NCBI RefSeq assembly: GCF_001422485.1
Contig: NZ_LMNF01000001.1
Location: forward strand, 1,665,498 to 1,729,497
Source: Agreia sp. Leaf283
Lineage (GTDB): Bacteria > Actinomycetota > Actinomycetes > Actinomycetales > Microbacteriaceae
DNA: 64,000 bases
Direction: 5' to 3'
The translations under genes and the position numbers were made by a program. Position 1 is the stretch's first letter, and the number at the start of each line of letters is the position of its first letter. Shown piece after piece: positions 36,701 through 44,925 of this stretch. The notes beneath the pieces are model-generated. The model had not been told where the DNA came from and made no database searches. It saw only the letters and a list, made by a program, of their open reading frames with translations.

Positions 36701-39607
36701 CCGGGCAACTCGATCACCGTAAGGGTGCTCGAGAACGACTCGGATCCGAACGCCGGCGCCCTCGACATCGTGGGCACGGAATCCGCAGACGCCGAGGCCG
36801 CCGTCGACGTGCCGAAGTCCGCGGACCGCATCACCTTCCAGGCTCCGGAGGCCGAGGGTGACTACGCCGTGCTCTACACGATCCAGAACGAGGCCGGCCA
36901 GCAGGCATCCGCGTGGCTTCGTGTGCGTGTCGATGTCGATGCCCCTCCCGTGCGCCCGGAGGCCGACGACACCGTGCTGAGTCTCACCGACATCCAGGGT
37001 CGTGACGAGGTCACGGTCGACGTGATGCGCAACGTCTTCTACGCCGAGGGCGACGCCGATGCACTCGATCTGTCGCTCGTCGCGGGCTACGACAGCACCG
37101 CCGAGGTGCTCGCAAACAACCGGGTGCGGGTCGCCGTGCAGCAGAAGAGCCAGATCATCCCCTTCGTCGTGGCGAGGGCCGACGATCCCGATGTGAGCGC
37201 CACGGCCTTCATCTGGGTTCCCGGCCTCGAGGATGCGCTGCCCGAGCTGCGCACGACGGCCAAGCCGCTGCAGGTGCTGAGCGGAGACACGCTCTCGATC
37301 GACATCAACGACTACGTGGTCGCGGCCGGAGGCCGGCAGGTGCGGCTCACAGACGAGGCCACGGTCAAGGCGAGCAACGCCGACGGGTCGAATCTGGTCG
37401 TCGATCCCCGAACGCTGAGCTTCACGAGCCGCGACGGATACTGGGGCCCGGCGTCGCTGTCGTTCGAGGTCACCGACGGCTCGAGTTCCGACGACCCCGA
37501 TGGGCGCAAGGCCGTGATCGTGCTCGCGATCACCGTCGAGCCCCGTGACAATCAGCCGCCCGTCTTCTCCGGGGCGCAGCTGGCCCTGCAGCCGGGCGAC
37601 GAGCGGGTGATCGAACTCCGCGACCTCACGAAATACCCCTATCCGGCCGATGTCGACCAGCTCGTGTACGCACTGAACTCCCAGCCCGGCGCCGGGTTCT
37701 CGGCGACGCTCGCGGGCACGCGCCTCACGATCGCGGCCGCAGCGGATGCCCGGGTCGGCAGCGGCTCGGAGTTCTCGGTGGGGGTGCGCGACGCGAAGAG
37801 CGACGGCAAGGCAGGCATCGTCAAGGTGTCGGTGGTCACGTCGAATCGCCCGCTCGTGAGCCCGGGGGCCGACACCCTCACGATCCGTCGCGGCGAGTCG
37901 GCGTCGATCCCCGTGCTCGCCAACGACACGGCGACCAACCCGTTCCCCGACAAGCCGCTGACGGTCGTCGCCGTGCAGGGCGCGGTGCCTGCCGGCGTGC
38001 AGGTCACACCGAGTGCCGACAAGAGCACGCTCCAGGTATCGGTCTCGCCGCAGCTCGATCTGAAGACCGCCGGCCAGGTGTCGATGCAGTACCAGGTGGC
38101 CGACGCCACGAACGATCCGACCCGCGCCGCGTGGGGCACGGTCACGATCACCATCGTCGACGTGCCCGACCAGCCGGCGGCTCCGGTTCTCGGCGGCGCC
38201 GGATTCGTGAACGGCCAGCTCGCCGTGTCGGCGGTTCCGCTTCCGTATCCGAACGGCGCCCCCATCACGTCGTTCATCATCCGCAGCGACGACAACGGGG
38301 GATACTCGAAGGACTGCGGCGCCTCCGCGACCTGCCTCCTCACCGACCTGCAGGCGGGCAAGAACTACACGTTCTACTCGATCGCGGTCAACCAGTACGG
38401 CCAGTCGGTGCCGAGCGCGCGCAGCGCTCCCATGCGCAGCGACTACATCCCCGCGCCGCCACAGCGGGTCTCGCTCACCCGGGAAGCGGCGGATTCGACC
38501 CAGTCGAACGAGGGCTATCTCGTCGTCTCCTGGAATCCCATCGCCGACCCGACGCCGGGCAGCGCGGTGCAGCGGGTGCGGGTGCAGATCGGCGGGTCCA
38601 CCGTCACGCTCGACCGATCCGCGACCTCCCTGCGCTACCGGGGCGTTCCCGGAACGGAGTACACCGCAGAGGTGTGGGCCGAGAACGGTGCCGACTCCCT
38701 GTATCCGGGGCAGATCCCGTGGAACAGATCCAGCTCGGGGGCGGCGACCGCCGTCGGCGCTCCGACCGCGAGCACAGTGGAGGCCACCGTCGTCGACGAC
38801 GCCGGCTCCGTGCGCGTCGACTGGTCGGCCTTCGGCGCCAATGGCGCGTCCGGCGTGAAGTACACGGTGGTGCGCTACCCGGCATCCGCCACCGTGCCGA
38901 GCTGCGGCCAGGCATCCGGCGGGCCCGTCGTCTCACCCGGCGTCGTCGTGCCGACGGCATCCGGCGACGTCGGATCGCGATTCGTCTACGTCGTCTACGC
39001 CGACAACGGCTGGGGATGCTCCTCTGCCCAGACCGGCAGTGTGCGCGTGCTTGTTCCCCCGGCGCCGCCGACGGTGTCTCTCGCGTACCAGGAGCCTTCC
39101 GACGGACGTTACGGCGTCGCCGTCTCGAGCGCGGCACCGGCGGTGCTGCCGAACACCGACGCATCCGAGTACACGATCCAGGTGTCGGGCGGCCAGGCCG
39201 TGACGAACGGATCCCCCCTGTCCGGATCCGGCCCGTGGACCTTCACCTCGTGCATCACGAGCGACGGCACGACGCGGTGCAGCGAGGCCGTCGCTGCCAC
39301 GAATCCTCTCGTGCCCGTGAACGCGAACGCCTCGGTCACCTCGTGCGTCGCGGAGCAGCAGGTGTCGGTGGCGCTCGAGAGCGCGGGAAGCGTCTCGTGG
39401 ACGTTCGAGTACTCGTTCCGCTCGACGATCGCCGGAATCCCCGGTGGATGGTCGAGCTGGTCCGACGACCCCACCGCGCCGGCTCTCGGCGCGCTCGCCG
39501 ATTCGCAGGAGGTCGTCGTGCGCACGATCGGCAATGGGGGAGACTTTACGAGCGGCACGGACCAGAACGAGCTGCGCCAGCGCGGCAGCGGCAGGCAGTG
39601 CGGGTGA
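33746..39607 (+). CDS. Giant membrane-anchored Ig-like/Fn3 repeat protein
   Basis: A 1,953-residue protein with one N-terminal membrane helix (AITTVSVLLVAAVVLTVALV, about residues 14-33) and the rest outside. Residues ~35-370 are beta-rich with propeller-like repeats (LQVIDPASSLVTSTIPLP). A very acidic and Gln-rich linker (DDDDDQQQQDEIDDQ) follows near 371-390. About eleven Ig/cadherin-like repeats of roughly 85-95 residues span ~395-1470, several with VLLNDYDPNGDVLSI or VLENDSDPNAGALDI motifs that may bind calcium. Fn3-like modules occupy ~1472-1953, with several Cys. There is no sortase signal. The start overlaps the kinase stop, and MoxR follows 34 bases after its end. It is probably a cell-surface or wall-spanning structural or adhesive protein. 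Confidence 0.85.
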   Translation: MIFRWLRAHASQAITTVSVLLVAAVVLTVALVSTGYTEQKLQLDDASVWVTNGSRQVVGRANTDVFELNSVVKSEGGDIDVLQRGSTVIAHDRTSNTLQVIDPASSLVTSTIPLPAGDPDVMLDDGQIVIHSADTGEVWVVRQANLDTFDDTEQPLLSLDAGSAVAVDDTGMLVGFDRRSQRLVTADIRSGAEPSSEPVTGIDAEDDDEVQVTLTGGVASVLDVTRRELVVGGRQIDLTDSVGASEELQLSAATTTGDTVLIAHSGGLLGVDTATGALERLVEGAQGLPARPFVDDDGCAYAAWADGSTWQRCGSSDAVSGRLAGVSADDDLAFRSNGRYVVLNDRVGGRVWAVQHENRLIDNWDQLIDDDDDQQQQDEIDDQTPPELVADQQPPVANADDFGARPGVASILPVLLNDYDPNGDVLSITAVGEVDPALAQIDLVSTAQRLQVTLTPQASGTFSFDYTISDGRGGTASSVVTVTVRSAGENSPPVQARVTQAAVAVGGVFTTNVLGDWYDPDGDPMYLVEAQTAEPDRVSFAPAGELDFRSGSTAPGSTEIGLQVSDFTEAGTGQVRVTVSEPGTVPMTADGFLVQGYTGQELQISPLEHVRGGTGSIRLSTVADYPETTITPNYAKGTFRFESQKAGIHYLSYSVTDAAQQTATGVVRVDIAAAPDAATKPITVPTVAFLYQQQTDLVDVLSTDIDPAGGVLSISGVSGVPASSGVVVEVIEHRILRVRLNNPLDGPVTFGYTATNGFSSAEGVVTVYQVPEPARLQAPVATADSISVRVGEVVDIPVVANDEHPNRKPLVLDPALVQNVPSGGGLLFVSGNRLRYLAPDEPGDFTAIYRLGTTADVQFDTAQVTISVREADAATNSAPVPPTLSARVLAGEAVKVSVPLGDMDADGDSVRLVGAASNPSQGNVTVAGDVITYTAGAASQGTDSFSYEVVDSLGARATGVVRVGISPAFDTASLPVAVDDVVVTTPGNSITVRVLENDSDPNAGALDIVGTESADAEAAVDVPKSADRITFQAPEAEGDYAVLYTIQNEAGQQASAWLRVRVDVDAPPVRPEADDTVLSLTDIQGRDEVTVDVMRNVFYAEGDADALDLSLVAGYDSTAEVLANNRVRVAVQQKSQIIPFVVARADDPDVSATAFIWVPGLEDALPELRTTAKPLQVLSGDTLSIDINDYVVAAGGRQVRLTDEATVKASNADGSNLVVDPRTLSFTSRDGYWGPASLSFEVTDGSSSDDPDGRKAVIVLAITVEPRDNQPPVFSGAQLALQPGDERVIELRDLTKYPYPADVDQLVYALNSQPGAGFSATLAGTRLTIAAAADARVGSGSEFSVGVRDAKSDGKAGIVKVSVVTSNRPLVSPGADTLTIRRGESASIPVLANDTATNPFPDKPLTVVAVQGAVPAGVQVTPSADKSTLQVSVSPQLDLKTAGQVSMQYQVADATNDPTRAAWGTVTITIVDVPDQPAAPVLGGAGFVNGQLAVSAVPLPYPNGAPITSFIIRSDDNGGYSKDCGASATCLLTDLQAGKNYTFYSIAVNQYGQSVPSARSAPMRSDYIPAPPQRVSLTREAADSTQSNEGYLVVSWNPIADPTPGSAVQRVRVQIGGSTVTLDRSATSLRYRGVPGTEYTAEVWAENGADSLYPGQIPWNRSSSGAATAVGAPTASTVEATVVDDAGSVRVDWSAFGANGASGVKYTVVRYPASATVPSCGQASGGPVVSPGVVVPTASGDVGSRFVYVVYADNGWGCSSAQTGSVRVLVPPAPPTVSLAYQEPSDGRYGVAVSSAAPAVLPNTDASEYTIQVSGGQAVTNGSPLSGSGPWTFTSCITSDGTTRCSEAVAATNPLVPVNANASVTSCVAEQQVSVALESAGSVSWTFEYSFRSTIAGIPGGWSSWSDDPTAPALGALADSQEVVVRTIGNGGDFTSGTDQNELRQRGSGRQCG

Positions 39608-39641
39608 GAGTCGCCGCCACAGAGACAACAGGAGTACGACC

Positions 39642-40616
39642 ATGACCATGACCCGCGAACAGGCCGTCTGGTTCTCCGACGTGTTCGGCCGACTCGTCAC
39701 GAACGTCGAGCGCGTCGTCTTCGGCAAGAGCCACGTGGTGAGACTGGCCTTCACGACGCTTCTGAGCGAGGGCCACCTGCTGCTCGAGGACTCCCCGGGC
39801 ACGGGCAAGACCTCGTTGGCCCGCGCCATGGCGCAGACCGTGCAGGGCACGTCGAGCCGCATCCAATTCACCCCCGACCTCCTTCCCGGCGACGTCACCG
39901 GCATGAGCATTTACGACCAGAAGCAGGGCGTGTTCGAGTTCCACCGCGGCCCGATCTTCGCGTCGATCGTGTTGGCCGACGAGATCAACCGGGCGAGCCC
40001 CAAGACTCAGTCGGCGCTGCTCGAGGTCATGGAGGAGGGCAGGGTGACGGTCGATGGCGCGACGCACGGGGTGGGCAGGCCCTTCCTCGTCGTGGCGACG
40101 CAGAACCCCGTCGAGCAGGCGGGAACCTACAGGCTGCCCGAGGCGCAGCTCGACCGCTTCATGATGAAGGCCTCGCTCGGCTACCCCGACCGCTCGTCGA
40201 CGATCGCGATCCTCGAGGGCGCGGCCACGCGCACGCACGACAGCACGATCCCCGCCGTGGTCACGAGCGCCAGCATCGTCGAGATGGCCGATCTGGCGCG
40301 CACGGTTCACGTCGGACACGCGGTTCTCGACTACGTGGCCGACATCGTGGATGCGACGAGGAACGCGGTCGAGGTGCGTCTCGGCGCGAGCGTGCGCGGT
40401 GCCGTGGCCCTCGTGCGCACCTCGAAGACGTGGGCCGCGGCCCACGGCCGACACTTCGTGACGCCCGACGACGTGAAGACCCTCGCCGAGAACGTGCTCG
40501 CTCATCGGCTGGTGCTCGATCCCGAGGCGGAGTTCGACGGCGTGACCGCGTCGAGCATCATCGGTCAGATCCTGCTCGAGACCCCGCCGCCCACCGACAG
40601 GGCGAAGTCGGCTTGA
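39642..40616 (+). CDS. MoxR-family AAA+ ATPase
   Basis: A 324-residue AAA+ chaperone-like ATPase. Walker A is EDSPGTGKTSLARAMAQ (residues ~48-58), Walker B IVLADEINRASPKTQSALLE, sensor 1 in VVATQNPVEQAGTYRLPEAQ followed by LDRFMM with the arginine finger, and an AAA lid domain at the C-terminus. MoxR proteins commonly work with DUF58 or vWA partners to assemble or activate protein complexes, and a DUF58 gene overlaps its end (TTGA). AGGAG lies 7 bases before the ATG. All catalytic residues are intact. Confidence 0.95.
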   Translation: MTMTREQAVWFSDVFGRLVTNVERVVFGKSHVVRLAFTTLLSEGHLLLEDSPGTGKTSLARAMAQTVQGTSSRIQFTPDLLPGDVTGMSIYDQKQGVFEFHRGPIFASIVLADEINRASPKTQSALLEVMEEGRVTVDGATHGVGRPFLVVATQNPVEQAGTYRLPEAQLDRFMMKASLGYPDRSSTIAILEGAATRTHDSTIPAVVTSASIVEMADLARTVHVGHAVLDYVADIVDATRNAVEVRLGASVRGAVALVRTSKTWAAAHGRHFVTPDDVKTLAENVLAHRLVLDPEAEFDGVTASSIIGQILLETPPPTDRAKSA

Positions 40617-42109
40617 GCGACGACGCGCGGCGTGCGAGTGCGACCGGGGCCGGCGGCCCCGGTTCGCCGCAGCGCCCGCGAGAGGTGCGGGCCAGGCGCA
40701 CGGCGTTCGGCCGCCGCACCGCCCGCCGAGCCCGGGACCAGGCGGCATCCGGAACGACGGACGCCCGGGCCGAGCTGACCGGCCTGACCGGAACCCACGC
40801 CTACACGCGCACGCGCGCCGCATCCGCCATCGACGACGGCGGGGCACGCACGGGTGCCCGGATGCGCGCGGTCCGGATTGCGCGGGCGGCGCGGGCGGGC
40901 GTCCGACGCGCCTGGAGCTGGACCGCGGCGACCGTCACCGGACTCGGGCTGGCCGTCGTCGGTGTCGTGGTCGTCGGCGCCGTGTTCGGCTATCTGCTCG
41001 GCTGGATGGAGCTCGTCGTGGCGGCGTTCACCGGTCTCGCCCTGCTGCTGCTCGGAACGCTCTTCCTCCTCGGCCGCAACTCCTACGACGTGGGTCTCTC
41101 GCTCGACCGCGATCGTGTCGTGGTCGGCGAGTCGGCGCGCGCGACGCTCTCGGTGTGCAACCCCAGCCGGTTCCGCCTTCCCCCCGTCAAGAGCGAGGTT
41201 CCGGTCGGCAGCGGTCTGGCGGAGTTCTATCTCGGCGGCATCCGGCGGCAGGGACAGGTCAGCCGGGTCTTCGCCGTTCCCACGGCGCGGCGGGGCGTCG
41301 TGCGGGTCGGGCCGGTGCGAACCGTGAGGGCTGATCCGATCGGACTGCTCCGCCGCGAGTACGTCTGGACCTCGTACCTCGAGCTGTTCGTGCATCCGGC
41401 GACCGTGGCCATCCCGTCGACGAGTACGGGCCTCATCCGCGACCTCGAGGGAAACCCGACGCGCGACCTCACCGATTCCGACGTCTCGTTCCACGCCCTG
41501 CGCGAGTACGCTCCCGGCGACGACCGGCGGCACATCCACTGGAAGAGCACGGCGCGGACGGGCAGCCTCATGGTGCGGCAGTTCGAAGAGACGCGGCGCA
41601 GTCATCTGGTGATCGCCCTGTCGCGCTCGAGCGCCGACTACCACTCCGAGGAGGAGTTCGAGCTCGCCGTCAGCGTGGCGGGATCGATCGGGATCCGAGC
41701 GATCAGAGACGCCAGGGACGTGTCCGTGCTCACCAGCGCCGAGACGCCCGAGTTCGCCCGGCGGGCCACGACGACACCCCTGCGCCTCAGCTCGCTCAGC
41801 AGGACACGCCTGCTCGACGACCTCGCGCGCGTCGAGCACAGCGCGAGAGCCATGGGACTCGTCGCGCTCGCCCGGGGCGGCGCGGAGTCGGTCTCCGGAG
41901 CATCGGTGGCCATCGTCGTCTGCGGATCCGAGGTGACGAGCGCACAGCTGCGCACCGCGTCGGTCGCGTTCCCCGCGGGGGTCGAGGTTCTGGCCGTGGT
42001 CTGCAACCCGGGGATCGTGCCGAGCCTGCGCCGCGTCGGAGAGTTGAGCGTTCTCACGGTGGGATACCTCACCGATGTGCAGAAGGCGCTGGCGAGGGCG
42101 GCATCGTGA
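40613..42109 (+). CDS. DUF58 membrane protein (MoxR partner)
   Basis: A 498-residue protein. A basic, disordered N-terminus of about 100 residues precedes two adjacent membrane helices (VTGLGLAVVGVVVVGAVFGY, LVVAAFTGLALLLLGTLFLL). The periplasm- or cytoplasm-facing beta domain (RDRVVVGESARATLSVCNPS) and then the DUF58 core follow, with REYAPGDDRRHIHWKSTART, the family signature, near residue 300. DUF58 cores are vWA-like. The TTG start at 40613 overlaps the MoxR stop; ATG 40862 (MRAVRIARAARA) would drop the disordered part and is a real alternative. The end overlaps the transglutaminase-fold gene (GTGA). It probably acts with MoxR. Confidence 0.88.
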   Translation: MSDDARRASATGAGGPGSPQRPREVRARRTAFGRRTARRARDQAASGTTDARAELTGLTGTHAYTRTRAASAIDDGGARTGARMRAVRIARAARAGVRRAWSWTAATVTGLGLAVVGVVVVGAVFGYLLGWMELVVAAFTGLALLLLGTLFLLGRNSYDVGLSLDRDRVVVGESARATLSVCNPSRFRLPPVKSEVPVGSGLAEFYLGGIRRQGQVSRVFAVPTARRGVVRVGPVRTVRADPIGLLRREYVWTSYLELFVHPATVAIPSTSTGLIRDLEGNPTRDLTDSDVSFHALREYAPGDDRRHIHWKSTARTGSLMVRQFEETRRSHLVIALSRSSADYHSEEEFELAVSVAGSIGIRAIRDARDVSVLTSAETPEFARRATTTPLRLSSLSRTRLLDDLARVEHSARAMGLVALARGGAESVSGASVAIVVCGSEVTSAQLRTASVAFPAGVEVLAVVCNPGIVPSLRRVGELSVLTVGYLTDVQKALARAAS

Positions 42110-44421
42110 GGGCGGCTCCCCGCATCGATCGACTCTCCGCAGCGATCGACACGGCCTTCTTCGTGCTGCTGATGTGCATCGCGGCGGCGACGCTCTGGCC
42201 CATCTACGAGACTCCGCGACTCCTCGTTCTCGCGGGGGCGGCGCTCGTGCTCGGGGTCGCCGTCGCATGGGCCGGCGCGCTGCTGCGCTGGCCCGGGTAT
42301 GCGGTCCTCGGCGCATCCATCGGGGTGTTCCTGGTCTTCGGTGTGGCGCTCGCGGTTCCCGGTCGAGCGATCTCCGGGGTGCTGCCGAGCTTCGACGGCA
42401 TCCGCGACCTCGTGACGGGCAGCGCCCTGGGGTGGAAACAGCTCGTCACGGTCGACCTGCCCGTTGCGAGCTACCAGTCCCTGTTGGCTCCGGCCCTTGT
42501 GCTGATGCTCGGGGGGAGTGTGCTCGGCCTGTCGATCCTGCTGCGCACACGACGGGGCGAGATCGCCGTGGTGATCCCCATCGTCGTGGCCGTCACGGGC
42601 ATCGCCCTCGGCCCCGAGACGGCGTGGTTCCCCGTCGTCACGTCGATCGCGTTCCTCCTCGCGGCGATCGCCTGGATGACGTGGCGGGCCAGGCTCGCGA
42701 GGCGCCGGGCCATCGCGCTGCTGTCGGGCCAGACCGGGTCGGATGCCCGAACGCGTGAGGTCGAGCCGGAACGACGGGGGGCCGTGCGCCCCGTGATCGC
42801 GGCCGTGCTCGTTCTCGCGGTCGCCGTCGCCGCGGGCGTCGCCGGTGCCGCGGCCCTGGCTCCCCAGGGTCCGCGCGACGTGGTGCGAGCCGCCGTCGAG
42901 AGGCCGTTCGATCCGCGCGACTACGCGAGCCCCCTCAGCGGCTTCCGCTCCTACTTCAGCGCCGAGGCCGCGGGAGCGCCGCTCTTCGAGGTCGACGGGC
43001 TGCCCGACGGGGCGCGCATCCGGCTGGCGGCGCTCGACACCTACGATGGCGTGGTCTACAGCGTGGGCGACGGCTCGTCGACGGCCGATTCGGGCTTCTT
43101 CGCCCGTGTTCCCTCGACGATCGACAGAGCCGGCGAGGCAGGCTCGGCCGTCACGGCGACGATCTCGGTGTCCGGCTACCGAGGGGTCTGGCTTCCCATC
43201 GTGGGAGACGCCGAGAGCGTCGAGTTCGGCGGGCCCCGAGCGTCTCGGCTGGCAGACGAGTTCTTCTACAACCGCACCACGTCGACGGCCGCCGTGCTCG
43301 GCGGAGTGCAGGAGGGCGACACCTACACCGTCGATTCGATCGTGCCTCCCGCGCCCGACGACGACGAGCTGCTGGCCGCCACCCCGGGCGACGCGTCGGT
43401 TCCGCAGCCGAGCAACGTGCCGGATGCGGTCGCCGCCGCGGTCGCCGACGACACCGCCGGGCTCGACCGACCCGGCGAGAAGCTGGCCGCCGTCGTCCAG
43501 GCGATCCGCGCATCCGGCTACATCAGCCACGGCACCGATGCCGACCGGCCCTACTCTCGATCGGGCCACGCCGCCGACCGCATCACCGAACTCCTCACCG
43601 CCCCGCTCATGCTGGGCGACGCAGAGCAGTACGCCGCGACCGTCGCGCTCATGGCCGGCGAGTTGGGCTTCCCCGCCCGCGTCGTGATGGGCTTCGCGCC
43701 CCCTGCCGGGTCGACGACCGTGACCGGGGCCGACGTCTCGGCCTGGGTCGAGGTCGACCTCGCCGGCTACGGATGGGTCGCACTCGAGCCGACGCCCGAC
43801 GACAGGCCGATTCCCGAACAGCTGCCGGATGCGACGCAGCAGGTGTCGAGGCCGCAGGTCGTCATCCCGCCGCCGCCCGCCGCCGACGACACGCCCGTGG
43901 AGCCGAACCGGCCGGAGGCCGACGAGAAGCAGGCAGACGATCCCGACGCGTTCTGGCCGGTCGTTCTCGGCATCGTGCGCATCGTGGCGATCGTCGGACT
44001 GGTGCTCCTCGTCGTCTGCGCGCCGGTGATCGTCGTGGGGGTCGCGAAGCTGGCACGCCGGCGTCGTCGGCGGCGGCGATCGGATGCCGTCTCCCGCATC
44101 GCCGGAGGGTGGCAGGAGCTGGTCGACGCGGGCCTCGACTACGGCTACGACGTGCCGCCCGCGGCAACGAGGCTGGAGGCCGCGCGGGCCGTCGGCGTCG
44201 CTGGGCTCGACACGCTCGCGCGCCGAGCCGACACGGCCGTCTTCGCCGACGACCGCACAGACTTCACGGAGGCCGACCGCTACTGGTCGGATGTCGCGGC
44301 CGCCCGCGCCGTGTGGGCGAAGGACTTCTCGAGGTGGCAGCGCATCCGTGCCGCGGCCCGCGTGCGATCGCTCGCGTCGAACCGGCGCGAGTCCGACGGC
44401 GGGGGAGTGCGTCGTGGCTGA
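42106..44421 (+). CDS. Transglutaminase-fold membrane protein with all three catalytic residues replaced
   Basis: A 771-residue protein of the TgpA-like family: about six or seven N-terminal membrane helices to residue ~215, an extracellular transglutaminase-like domain (~260-570), a further helix near 625-650 (VLGIVRIVAIVGLVLLVVCA) and a cytoplasmic C-terminal domain. In active relatives the core reads GDCEQYA ... HAWVEV ... DPTP. Here it reads GDAEQYA, SAWVEV and LEPTP, so Cys, His and Asp are Ala506, Ser545 and Glu561. The fold residues around them are kept (GFPARVVMGF, GYGWVALEPTP), which argues for a maintained non-catalytic protein. It overlaps DUF58 upstream and an FHA gene downstream, the usual MoxR-DUF58-transglutaminase trio. 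Confidence 0.9.
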   Translation: MRAAPRIDRLSAAIDTAFFVLLMCIAAATLWPIYETPRLLVLAGAALVLGVAVAWAGALLRWPGYAVLGASIGVFLVFGVALAVPGRAISGVLPSFDGIRDLVTGSALGWKQLVTVDLPVASYQSLLAPALVLMLGGSVLGLSILLRTRRGEIAVVIPIVVAVTGIALGPETAWFPVVTSIAFLLAAIAWMTWRARLARRRAIALLSGQTGSDARTREVEPERRGAVRPVIAAVLVLAVAVAAGVAGAAALAPQGPRDVVRAAVERPFDPRDYASPLSGFRSYFSAEAAGAPLFEVDGLPDGARIRLAALDTYDGVVYSVGDGSSTADSGFFARVPSTIDRAGEAGSAVTATISVSGYRGVWLPIVGDAESVEFGGPRASRLADEFFYNRTTSTAAVLGGVQEGDTYTVDSIVPPAPDDDELLAATPGDASVPQPSNVPDAVAAAVADDTAGLDRPGEKLAAVVQAIRASGYISHGTDADRPYSRSGHAADRITELLTAPLMLGDAEQYAATVALMAGELGFPARVVMGFAPPAGSTTVTGADVSAWVEVDLAGYGWVALEPTPDDRPIPEQLPDATQQVSRPQVVIPPPPAADDTPVEPNRPEADEKQADDPDAFWPVVLGIVRIVAIVGLVLLVVCAPVIVVGVAKLARRRRRRRRSDAVSRIAGGWQELVDAGLDYGYDVPPAATRLEAARAVGVAGLDTLARRADTAVFADDRTDFTEADRYWSDVAAARAVWAKDFSRWQRIRAAARVRSLASNRRESDGGGVRRG

Positions 44422-44869
44422 GCCCGAGCTGCCCCCGTTCCCCGCGTCGTCGCCCGGCGGGCTGTGGCATGCGCGATCCGCGCGCATCCCGTTCGTCGAG
44501 CCGTGGCCCCGTTCGGAGGAGGAGTCCGAGCGCCCGAGCGCCCCGGCGTCGTATCTCCTCGATTTCAGCACGGGCCAGACGGTGACCGTCGCGGGCGCCG
44601 GCGTCATCGGGCGGATGCCCCAGGGAGTCCGTGGGGAGTCCTCGCTCCAGCTGGTGCGTGTCGACGACCCGGGTCGATCGGTGTCGAAGGTGCACGCCCG
44701 ATTCGAGATCGACGGCGATGGCCTCTGGCTAGAGGATCTGGGTTCGGGCAACGGCACGACCGTCGAGCAGAGGGGCCGGCCCGCCGTCGCTCTGGCGCCC
44801 GGGCAGAAGTATGTCGTGCAGCCGGGCGCGGTCGTACGCATCGGTCGGCAGTCGTTCACGGTGCGGTGA
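44414..44869 (+). CDS. Small FHA-domain protein
   Basis: A 151-residue protein that is almost entirely one FHA domain after a ~50-residue proline-rich lead. Phosphothreonine-binding positions are present: VIGRMPQGVRG, RSVSKVHARFEIDG and LEDLGSGNGTTV. The GTG at 44414 has GGGGAG upstream and overlaps the transglutaminase-fold gene by 8 bases. With the first FHA protein it gives the cluster two phospho-readers; the likely kinase is the one encoded at 32325. Confidence 0.88.
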   Translation: MAEPELPPFPASSPGGLWHARSARIPFVEPWPRSEEESERPSAPASYLLDFSTGQTVTVAGAGVIGRMPQGVRGESSLQLVRVDDPGRSVSKVHARFEIDGDGLWLEDLGSGNGTTVEQRGRPAVALAPGQKYVVQPGAVVRIGRQSFTVR

Positions 44870-44913
44870 CAGCTCGTGCGCCGCGCCTGCTGGCCAAGCA
44901 CCTCCCCGACCGG

Positions 44914-44919
44914 CAGGAT
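44914..44919 (+). promoter_or_regulatory. Leaderless -10 inside the cluster
   Basis: CAGGAT, then 6 bases, then the ATG at 44926. It would give the last three genes an extra internal promoter. Confidence 0.4.
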
Positions 44920-44925
44920 GGCCTT

